From Chloroflexota bacterium (GTDB lineage: Bacteria > Chloroflexota > Dehalococcoidia > UBA1151), in the NCBI GenBank assembly GCA_022561735.1, contig JADFQR010000120.1, forward strand, positions 1-5,099: a DNA stretch of 5,099 nt, read 5' to 3'. Positions 1-4,719 of the stretch are shown here, in pieces. Each line of letters opens with the position of its first letter. Positions within the stretch are counted from its first letter, which is position 1. The position numbers were made by a program, and so were the translations under genes. Below the pieces are notes generated by a model that worked only from the letters and a program-made list of their open reading frames with translations, ran no database searches and was not told where the DNA came from.

Positions 1-1177
1 CTGCATCCAGCGGGCTGAGCGCGCCGAAGCTGACGAGAGCCATCGTCCTCTCGATCGCCACGTTCCGAGGGATCGCGCCGCCGTCCGTGCTCACGGCGTC
101 TATGCGGAACTCCGCTTCGTCGGGCGAACTTCCGGCTGGAACTTCGTACCGCTCCGTGGCGAGGGTGAACGCGGAAGAGGCCGGGTTGACGGGGAAGCTG
201 AGGCTGGCGTCGGTGTTCGCCGCCTCCCATATATCGACCGCCTCCTGGCCCGTTACAAGGACCACCCGGCCATCGCGCACGGTCTGGGCGTGACCGTAAC
301 CGTCAAGCAGCGCCTGGCGCATCCCCGTCTCCGTCGTCGGATAACCTCGCGCCCGCAGACAGTTCTGGGGCACGTTGGCGACGATGTTGCCCTCCTCATC
401 GCACAGGCCGTTTGTGCCGTTCATCTGCGCCAGGTAAGCCTCGGTAACGACCTGGCCGCGCACACGTTCGAGGATATCGAACGCCTCCCGGCACTCCTGT
501 TCCGCCGTGAGGATCACCCCGCGGCAGTAGGAGTTGACGTGCGCAACGTGAAGCCGGCCGTTCCCGAGAAGGTCCGGCACCTCACGCAGCCCTTCAAGCG
601 TGCTGCTGCTGTCCTTGGTCGCAAGGTGGAACGCGACCCACGCCGTCTGCTCGTTGGCGGCCTCAATCACGCCCGCGGTAGATTCCGGGGTGAACGGGTG
701 GTAGCCGCCGATCATCTTCACGCCGACGGCGCCGCGCCGCAGCGCGTCCGCCACTACGTCGCGCATGAGCGCGATCGGCGGGTCGTCCTCCGGGATGGTC
801 AGGTGCGGGATCAGCGCCATCACCGTCGCGACGTTGATCCCTGCGCCGAGGCGTCGCATCCCGTCGGCAAGCGACTCGGGCGTTCCGAGCAGGTCCAGGC
901 AGGTGGTAGTGCCGGACTCGGCGAGCATGGCAAGCCCCAGCGCCCGGTCCACGTTGCGCTCATCACCCGCAGACGAGACATGGGCGTGGGTGTCGATATG
1001 GCCCGGCATCACCCACCGGCCGGCGGCGTTTATGGTCCGCCCACCGGCTGCTACTTCAAGTCCCTCGCCGAGCGCGTCGATCCGCCCGTGCTTTATGCCC
1101 AGGTCCAGAACGGCGTCCGTGCCGCTGGCGGGGTCAAGAACACGTCCGCCGCGAATAACGGCGTCGTATGTCGGCAT
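1..1177 (-). CDS. Metal-dependent amidohydrolase, dihydroorotase/hydantoinase-like (3' end cut by window)
   Basis: This open frame is read from an ATG at 1177 and runs off the left edge after 392 codons without a stop, so the C-terminus is missing. The start is preceded by GGGAG seven bases upstream. Residues 1-60 form the usual amidohydrolase N-terminal beta sandwich (YDAVIRGGRVLDP, then a GRWVMPGHID entry). Visible active-site candidates are D62, H64 and H66 (HIDTHAH), K154 in GVKMIGGYHPFTPE (possible carbamylated bridging lysine), H184 (FHLAT), H213 (HVAHVNSYCRG) and D365 (STDGG). The order HxH, Lys, His, His, Asp is that of the binuclear cyclic amidohydrolases and D-aminoacylases, which hydrolyse C-N bonds in hydantoins, dihydropyrimidines, dihydroorotate or N-acyl-amino acids. 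The protein is probably cytoplasmic, as no signal peptide is visible. The substrate cannot be assigned. Family membership is near certain; the subclass is inferred. Confidence 0.92.
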   Translation of the reverse strand, partial: MPTYDAVIRGGRVLDPASGTDAVLDLGIKHGRIDALGEGLEVAAGGRTINAAGRWVMPGHIDTHAHVSSAGDERNVDRALGLAMLAESGTTTCLDLLGTPESLADGMRRLGAGINVATVMALIPHLTIPEDDPPIALMRDVVADALRRGAVGVKMIGGYHPFTPESTAGVIEAANEQTAWVAFHLATKDSSSTLEGLREVPDLLGNGRLHVAHVNSYCRGVILTAEQECREAFDILERVRGQVVTEAYLAQMNGTNGLCDEEGNIVANVPQNCLRARGYPTTETGMRQALLDGYGHAQTVRDGRVVLVTGQEAVDIWEAANTDASLSFPVNPASSAFTLATERYEVPAGSSPDEAEFRIDAVSTDGGAIPRNVAIERTMALVSFGALSPLDA

Positions 1178-1207
1178 TTACGTTCTCCCAGATAACGAGA
1201 CAGATGC

Positions 1208-1220
1208 GGCCGGACCGGCC
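1208..1220. promoter_or_regulatory. GC palindrome upstream of amidohydrolase (possible operator)
   Basis: GGCCGG-A-CCGGCC is a 13-base odd palindrome whose nearer edge lies 30 bases before the amidohydrolase start codon. Its location would suit a dimeric repressor site overlapping the promoter region. I see no convincing -35/-10 pair around it, and GC-rich DNA produces such palindromes by chance, so this is only a candidate. Confidence 0.2.
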
Positions 1221-1250
1221 AGGGGCGATCTTGCGACAACGCCGCCGTGC

Positions 1251-1322
1251 CTGAGGCTCTCGCGTGTCCTCAGGCCCTCGCGTGTCCTCGGGCTCTCGCG
1301 TGTCCTGAGGCTCTCGAAGGAC
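1251..1322. repeat. Four-copy 18-bp degenerate tandem repeat
   Basis: Four contiguous 18-base units start at 1251, 1269, 1287 and 1305 with no spacers. Units 1-3 share the pattern CTSRGGCYCTCGCGTGTC. Unit 4 starts identically to unit 1 (CTGAGGCTCTCG) but ends AAGGAC. Unit 4 plus the preceding C reads CCTGAGGCTCTCGAAGGAC, which resembles a short dispersed element (CCTGAG..TCGAAGG) common in many GC-rich bacterial genomes. The heads CCTGAGG (1250-1256 and 1304-1310) and CCTCAGG (1268-1274) are inverted complements, so adjacent units can fold into hairpins. The array sits between the GDPD stop and the amidohydrolase start and is probably non-coding. Its role is unknown; it could act as a transcript 3' end structure. 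Confidence 0.85.
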
Positions 1323-1362
1323 CGGGTTCACGGGAGCAGGTCTTTCCAGGGAAGGCCAGGCG

Positions 1363-1394
1363 CCCGGCCCGCGCCCGGAGGATGCCCGGCCGGG
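1363..1394 (-). terminator. Possible GC-rich hairpin after GDPD gene
   Basis: CCCGGCC (1363-1369) and GGCCGGG (1388-1394) are complementary 7-base arms around an 18-base loop, starting about 22 bases downstream of the GDPD stop codon. The second arm lies inside a separate 10-base palindrome, CCCGGCCGGG (1385-1394), giving alternative folds. No T-run follows on the minus strand. It could help end the GDPD transcript, but the support is weak. Confidence 0.28.
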
Positions 1395-1416
1395 AGGGGG
1401 AGTGTTGCGACGGTTT

Positions 1417-2172
1417 CTAGGCCATCGCTTCAAGAAACGCCTTCGCCTCGCCCGGCCAGTTGACGGTCGTTCCCGCCGCCTTAGAGCGATAAATCCTTGC
1501 CAGGTCGTCGTCGTCTCCAATGCCCCAGCCGCGCACGCTCAGTCCGCGGTCGTAGGCATGGTTGACGGTCTCAGGAGTGGCGGTTCCGGCACGCGGGTAG
1601 ACGCTGTCAAACCCGAGTTTTTCCGCTATAGCCACGGTCTCTTCGGTGACAACGTTGACCAGCCAGCCGTGGCGAACGTTGGGCAGCCGGAGCTTGGACC
1701 GGTACAACTGGTCAGCCCAGAAAGACGATACGGTCAATCCCGGGGCGGCAAACGTTTCAGAACCAGCGACGTCAAGCCAGCCGTGGCGCTTGAGGGCCTC
1801 AGCGACCATCTCCGGCAGTTCAGCCTCACGGGACTTGAGCTCAAGGTGGGGATGTGCGCGTCCGGCATAGCGGCCGAGGAACTCGTCCAGGGTCGGGATT
1901 GTAGCGCCGGAGAAATCGCCCTCGCCGTCAAACTTCGCAGCCGGGTCCAGGGCCTGGATTTCTTTGAGCGTGAACGAGTCCACCTCTCCGCTTCCGTTCG
2001 TCACGCGATCAACGGTCTGATCGTGGAACACGACGAGCTGTCCGTCCTTCGTTATCTGGGCGTCGAGCTCGAAGTTATCGAATCCTTCCCGGAGCGCCAG
2101 GTCGAAGGCAAAGAAGGTGTTCTCGGGCGCACGGGAGGAGTAGCCGCGGTGGGCGATCAGCGTGAAGTCCAA
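1417..2172 (-). CDS. Glycerophosphodiester phosphodiesterase (GDPD) family protein
   Basis: The predicted product is 251 residues, in line with compact bacterial GDPD enzymes, which hydrolyse glycerophosphodiesters to sn-glycerol 3-phosphate and an alcohol on a metal-dependent TIM barrel. The hallmark motif is complete: H8-R9 (AHRG), E17-N18-T19, E35 and D37 (FELDAQ), H50 (VVFHD), then E111 and K113 (HLELK) on a later strand. The C-terminal strand reads GTTVNWP, where many relatives have a DGIITDxP motif. I choose the TTG at 2172 because GGAG lies six bases upstream and the catalytic AHRG follows at residue 7, as is normal in this family. A longer frame opens at a GTG at 2316, overlapping the hydrolase stop, but its extra 48 residues look non-coding. 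No signal peptide is visible from the TTG, so the enzyme is probably cytoplasmic. It could also act on related phosphodiesters such as lysophospholipids. Confidence 0.93.
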   Translation of the reverse strand: MDFTLIAHRGYSSRAPENTFFAFDLALREGFDNFELDAQITKDGQLVVFHDQTVDRVTNGSGEVDSFTLKEIQALDPAAKFDGEGDFSGATIPTLDEFLGRYAGRAHPHLELKSREAELPEMVAEALKRHGWLDVAGSETFAAPGLTVSSFWADQLYRSKLRLPNVRHGWLVNVVTEETVAIAEKLGFDSVYPRAGTATPETVNHAYDRGLSVRGWGIGDDDDLARIYRSKAAGTTVNWPGEAKAFLEAMA

Positions 2173-2178
2173 GTCGGG

Positions 2179-2182
2179 CTCC
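2179..2182 (-). promoter_or_regulatory. Shine-Dalgarno site deciding the TTG start of GDPD
   Basis: On the minus strand GGAG is separated by six bases (CCCGAC) from the TTG at 2172. This good match at ideal spacing is the main reason for choosing the rare TTG start over the upstream in-frame GTG at 2316. Confidence 0.6.
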
Positions 2183-2282
2183 GGTGGTTCGATTGAGGGG
2201 TGTCGGTCTAAGGCTGCGACAGCGTAGCAGCGGCGGAGGGCGCTGACTAACGCGACTTCGCGATATGGCCGCTGCGGTGTCC

Positions 2283-2306
2283 CCCGGCAGGGAGAGGAAA
2301 GCCGGG
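2283..2306 (-). terminator. Possible hairpin after alpha/beta hydrolase
   Basis: CCCGGC (2283-2288) and GCCGGG (2301-2306) form a 6-base stem around a 12-base loop, beginning six bases past the hydrolase stop codon. There is no T-run. It lies in the roughly 140-base gap before the favoured GDPD start. It may be a weak terminator or a chance GC stem. Confidence 0.25.
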
Positions 2307-2312
2307 CCGCTT

Positions 2313-3149
2313 TCACGCGCTGTTGATGAAGTCACGCGTTGTTTGAACGAATAGCTCCCGATGGGAGTGATGAACTTCGTGGGCCGATCCCTCAATCAAC
2401 ACGCACGAGATGAGGGGATTCGTTTCGGTCGCCCAGCGCGCATCGTCTTCCGTGACGGCAGCGCCATTTGCGGGGTCAGCACGCACGATGAGCATTGGAC
2501 GCGACAATCGACGGATCAAGTCCTCCGGGTCGAAGTCGATCTGCTTTCCGCCTTCGAGCGCGAGTGTGAAGACGTCCGGGTCCAGATTTGCGAGGTTGCC
2601 GGCAATGGACCTGCTGACATTCTCCGGCCGGTCTGGTGACCGCTCCCGCAGTGTTGCGAACAGCTCGTCCTCGGTCATCCCGGACGCAGCGAGGTCACGC
2701 GCCCTCCTGAACCGCTCGCGGTAGCGGGCCGGATCCCCGGACGAGTTTCTTGTCTTGCGATTCGTGAACAGCGGTGGGTCTATCGCAATCACCGAGGCCA
2801 CCAGGCCCGGATGGTCAGCGGCGATCACCGTTGCCACGACGCCGCCGAGCGAGTGCCCGACCAGCACAGCCGGTTTCCGCACTATCTCCCGCAGCCACGG
2901 CACGATATCGCGGGCGTAGTGGGTGAACCGGTATCCGCCGGGGACTCGTCCAGACTCACCGTGGCCCCGGAGATCGGGAGCGAACACGTGATGATCAGAT
3001 GTGAACTCGGGGAGCACCGCGGCCCAGTCCTGACGCCGGGTACCGAGGCTGTGGATGAACACCACCGGAACCCCGTTCCCGGGTCCTTCCTCGTACACGA
3101 TGGTCGTTTCCGGCGCGTAAAAAGTGCGTGAGCTGAATTCAGGCGGCAT
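2313..3149 (-). CDS. Alpha/beta hydrolase fold protein
   Basis: From the ATG at 3149 the product is 278 residues, the usual size for a single-domain alpha/beta hydrolase. The nucleophile elbow GHSLGG places the catalytic serine at residue 100. The oxyanion-hole region is VVFIHSLG (about 30-37), followed by the conserved PDLRGHGES near 58-66. The acid is probably D225 (IVRADP) and the base H257 (EGSAHEVHH). The cap region (about 125-205) is charged and helical. Such enzymes cleave esters, lactones, epoxides or C-C bonds, and the substrate cannot be told from sequence. No signal peptide or membrane segment is visible. An in-frame GTG at 3158 falls within the upstream hairpin, so the ATG is preferred. 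A GTG at 3098 would remove the first strand. There is no Shine-Dalgarno sequence before the ATG. The stop overlaps a possible GTG of the next frame (GTGA). Confidence 0.92.
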   Translation of the reverse strand: MPPEFSSRTFYAPETTIVYEEGPGNGVPVVFIHSLGTRRQDWAAVLPEFTSDHHVFAPDLRGHGESGRVPGGYRFTHYARDIVPWLREIVRKPAVLVGHSLGGVVATVIAADHPGLVASVIAIDPPLFTNRKTRNSSGDPARYRERFRRARDLAASGMTEDELFATLRERSPDRPENVSRSIAGNLANLDPDVFTLALEGGKQIDFDPEDLIRRLSRPMLIVRADPANGAAVTEDDARWATETNPLISCVLIEGSAHEVHHSHRELFVQTTRDFINSA

Positions 3150-3157
3150 GGTGAACA

Positions 3158-3189
3158 CAGGAAGGGCGGGCTGTTGCCCGCCCTTCCTG
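3158..3189 (-). terminator. Strong hairpin between PPOX gene and hydrolase
   Basis: A perfect 14-base inverted repeat, CAGGAAGGGCGGGC at 3158-3171 and its complement at 3176-3189, encloses a four-base loop. It begins 30 bases past the PPOX stop codon and ends 8 bases before the hydrolase ATG. The stem is very stable, which suits an intrinsic terminator for the PPOX transcript, but the sequence that follows on the minus strand is TGTTCACC rather than a T-run. A short TTTT (3201-3204) lies beyond it only in the plus direction, where no gene is ending. Being pressed against the next gene, it may also affect that gene's expression. Confidence 0.7.
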
Positions 3190-3219
3190 ACGTGGTGACT
3201 TTTCCTCTAAGGGTTCTGG

Positions 3220-3858
3220 CTAGTAGAGCTGGGTCCGGTGACGCTCTTCGAAATCGGCTTCCATCTCCTTGACGTTGCCCCGGCCGCCCAGCGCGTGGTC
3301 GTTCAGGATGCAGGCCATCGACGGCAGAGAGTCGCGGTCGGGCCAGGTTGTGGCGTCCCAGAGCTTTGATCGCAAGAAGGCTTTTGGACAGTGCAGGAAG
3401 GCTTCTTTGACGTCGACGACAATGGCCAGCCAGGGGAGTTTGCCGTCGATAGCCAGCGACTCGAGCAGTTCAGGGTCCCTGACTATGGTCGCTGTGCCGT
3501 TGACTCGCAGCGTCTCCCGCATACCCGGAACGATGAAGATCATGCCGATTCCCGGGTTAGAGATGATGTTGGCAAGCCCGTCAAACCGCCGGTTGCCGGG
3601 CCGGTCCGGAATGACGAGCGTGTTGTCATCGAGGACCCTGACAAACCCGGCCGGGTCACCCTTGGGTGACACATCGACCGAGCCATCGGCGTTGGTCGTC
3701 CCGATCAGTGCGAACGGAGATGCGGCGATGATATCGCGGCAGTGCTGATCCAGCGCTGTGATCGTCTTCTCACGGGCGCGTTCAGAGGGCCAGCCAAGCT
3801 GTTCCCGCAACTCATCCTCGGATGTGATGACGTTCTTGAATCTGGCGGTAGTGACCAT
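3220..3858 (-). CDS. PPOX-type FMN-dependent flavoprotein (pyridoxamine 5'-phosphate oxidase family)
   Basis: The 212-residue product has the split-barrel flavin fold. Visible landmarks are SPFALIGTTNADGSVDVSPKGDPAGF at residues 47-72, DRPGNRRFDGLANIISNPGIGMIF at 85-108, MRETLRVNGTATI at 113-125 and CPKAFLRSKLW at 157-167. This pattern recalls the PPOX-class family annotated from DR_2398/MSMEG_1061-type proteins; that assignment is from memory and not searched. Such proteins bind FMN (or F420 in relatives) and carry out redox reactions on small molecules, but the physiological substrate is generally unknown, and true PdxH activity should not be assumed. The ATG at 3858 is preceded by AGGAG eight bases upstream, a clear start. 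The protein is cytoplasmic by appearance. It is followed by a strong hairpin, so it is probably the last or only gene of its transcript. Confidence 0.93.
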   Translation of the reverse strand: MVTTARFKNVITSEDELREQLGWPSERAREKTITALDQHCRDIIAASPFALIGTTNADGSVDVSPKGDPAGFVRVLDDNTLVIPDRPGNRRFDGLANIISNPGIGMIFIVPGMRETLRVNGTATIVRDPELLESLAIDGKLPWLAIVVDVKEAFLHCPKAFLRSKLWDATTWPDRDSLPSMACILNDHALGGRGNVKEMEADFEERHRTQLY

Positions 3859-3927
3859 AAACGATGCTCCTCTGACCCCGGTAGGGCCTGCAAGGAATCA
3901 GGACAGCGTGGACCCGGGGTTGCGGGA

Positions 3928-3933
3928 AGTATA
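3928..3933 (-). promoter_or_regulatory. Candidate -10 box upstream of PPOX gene
   Basis: On the minus strand TATACT, a near-consensus sigma-70-type -10 hexamer, occurs in the 118-base gap between the SnoaL-like gene and the PPOX start. It would place a transcription start roughly 60 bases before the ATG at 3858. No good -35 box is found 16-18 bases upstream. The resulting leader would contain the 7-base inverted repeat ACCCCGG (3875-3881) / CCGGGGT (3914-3920). Confidence 0.3.
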
Positions 3934-3976
3934 CGGGTGAACCGCTGTTTATCCTGAGCGCCGGCGGGATGCCGTT

Positions 3977-4426
3977 TCAGGCCCGCCCGTAGGTCCGCGG
4001 CGGCGTTCCCGGGTTGAGGGAGAAGTGGGTGTGCGTCGCCAGCCACGTCCCGTCACGCCTGGCCAGTGTTACGGTCGCCCGACCCGGCCTTTGAAACGGC
4101 CGGTGGTCTTCGTCGAATCCTGTGGAGGTCCAGGTAGCGGCGCCCCAAGCGATGTCACCGTCGCCAGAGCTCCGGACTGAATCAAGATCGATCCGGAAGT
4201 CCGCGATGTTGCCCCAGATGCCCTCCCACTGGTTGCGCCGGAGGTTGTCCAGGCCGGACACGATGTCCGCACGCGTCCCAAACGACACGACATCGGTGGC
4301 AAAGATCGCCTCGGCCGAGTCGTAATCGATAGCTGCGCAGAACTCGCCGAGCAGCGTGAACCACGCCCTGATGGCGTCTTCAGGGTCCGCTTCGGTTATG
4401 GGAATGTCCACTGTGCGATCTGTCAT
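3977..4426 (-). CDS. SnoaL-like / NTF2-like family protein
   Basis: The 149-residue product matches the size and pattern of the nuclear transport factor 2-like (SnoaL_3/DUF4440-type) fold. It has an N-terminal helix pair (DPEDAIRAWFTLLGEFCAAIDYDSAEAIFATDV, about 15-47), a segment with GLDNLRRNQWEGIW near 58-71, then alternating strands DFRIDLDSVR, DIAWGAATWTSTG, GRATVTLARRDGTWLATHTHFS to about 137. The closing DGTWLATHTHFSL strand is typical of this superfamily. Members form cone-shaped dimers and include polyketide cyclases, isomerases and many uncharacterised ligand-binding proteins. No catalytic residue can be assigned, so the function is unknown. The ATG at 4426 has only GGTGA very close upstream, a poor Shine-Dalgarno placement, yet no better in-frame start is visible. 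No signal peptide is visible. It stands alone between two gaps and is not obviously coupled to its neighbours. Confidence 0.87.
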   Translation of the reverse strand: MTDRTVDIPITEADPEDAIRAWFTLLGEFCAAIDYDSAEAIFATDVVSFGTRADIVSGLDNLRRNQWEGIWGNIADFRIDLDSVRSSGDGDIAWGAATWTSTGFDEDHRPFQRPGRATVTLARRDGTWLATHTHFSLNPGTPPRTYGRA

Positions 4427-4658
4427 ATCACCGGCAAGGATGCCACAGGCCTAGATCGGATATTGCCCGGATCGATATCTTGACGAGAAGGCAGCGTCGC
4501 TATCCAGGCTTACGGCCCATCGCTGCGAAGACGCGATGTGGAACGGCGATCGGGCCGCGGGCAGCCGTTCAACCGGTAGCGCCGCGGGGCCGCCCGGCGT
4601 TCTCCGGCCGCGCGATCGCGTACTCGATCTCAACACCGGGTTCGACGTCCTAACGCGA
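4427..4658. other. Intergenic spacer, no supported gene
   Basis: Together with the hairpin to its right this makes about 290 bases without a supported gene. The left part (4451-4482) is relatively AT-rich and holds two similar stretches, GATCGGATATTG (4454-4465) and GATCGATATCTTG (4470-4482). It is the likeliest place for the SnoaL-like gene promoter on the minus strand, though no clean -35/-10 pair is seen. GCAGCG (4491-4496) and CGCTGC (4521-4526) are a weak inverted repeat. The right part (about 4540-4620) is very GC-rich. Open frames on either strand here give low-complexity Arg/Pro/Ser-rich peptides with no recognisable domain. Confidence 0.5.
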
Positions 4659-4694
4659 AGCGCCCCCACCCTGGTATTCCCGGATGGGGGCGCT
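4659..4694 (-). terminator. Hairpin terminator of DapA-like gene
   Basis: AGCGCCCCCA (4659-4668) and TGGGGGCGCT (4685-4694) form a perfect 10-base stem around a 16-base loop, starting 25 bases past the TAA of the aldolase gene. The position and strength suit a transcription terminator on the minus strand. The following bases, TCGCGTTAGG, lack a T-run, as with the other hairpin in this window. Confidence 0.65.
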
Positions 4695-4719
4695 CTGGTC
4701 TATCGGCGGGTCTGGAACC

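Noticed and set aside
290..1195. Long plus-strand open frame of about 300 codons
   Set aside because: It lies antisense to the amidohydrolase, whose minus-strand translation shows complete superfamily motifs; the plus translation is Arg/His-rich without any domain. It is a typical GC-rich shadow frame.
1251..1322. CRISPR array
   Set aside because: The 18-base units are contiguous with no unique spacers and there are no cas genes; it is a simple tandem repeat.
1318..1338. tRNA T-arm-like stretch (GGTTCA within CCGGGTTCACGGG)
   Set aside because: The flanking bases do not form a proper five-base T-stem, and no acceptor, D or anticodon arms can be found around it.
1134..1520. Minus-strand frame containing a hexapeptide repeat across the tandem array
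   Set aside because: It overlaps both the GDPD 3' end and the amidohydrolase 5' end in another frame, and its repeats come from the 18-base DNA array; there is no domain support.
1402..2196. Plus-strand open frame of about 264 codons
   Set aside because: It is antisense to the GDPD gene, which has the full HR...ExD...H catalytic pattern; the plus frame shows no recognisable motif.
3150..3158. GTG at 3158 as hydrolase start
   Set aside because: It begins inside the 14-base hairpin and adds only three residues; the ATG at 3149 is the more natural start.
4612..4619. GCGATCGC octamer like cyanobacterial HIP1
   Set aside because: Only one clear copy was noticed in 5 kb; HIP1-rich genomes carry it far more often, so it is probably a chance palindrome.
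4451..4669. Small ORFs in the spacer (minus 4451-4669, plus 4536-4730)
   Set aside because: Both give low-complexity Arg/Pro/Ser/Gly-rich peptides with no domain, run through the terminator-like hairpin or its arm, and lack clear ribosome-binding sites.
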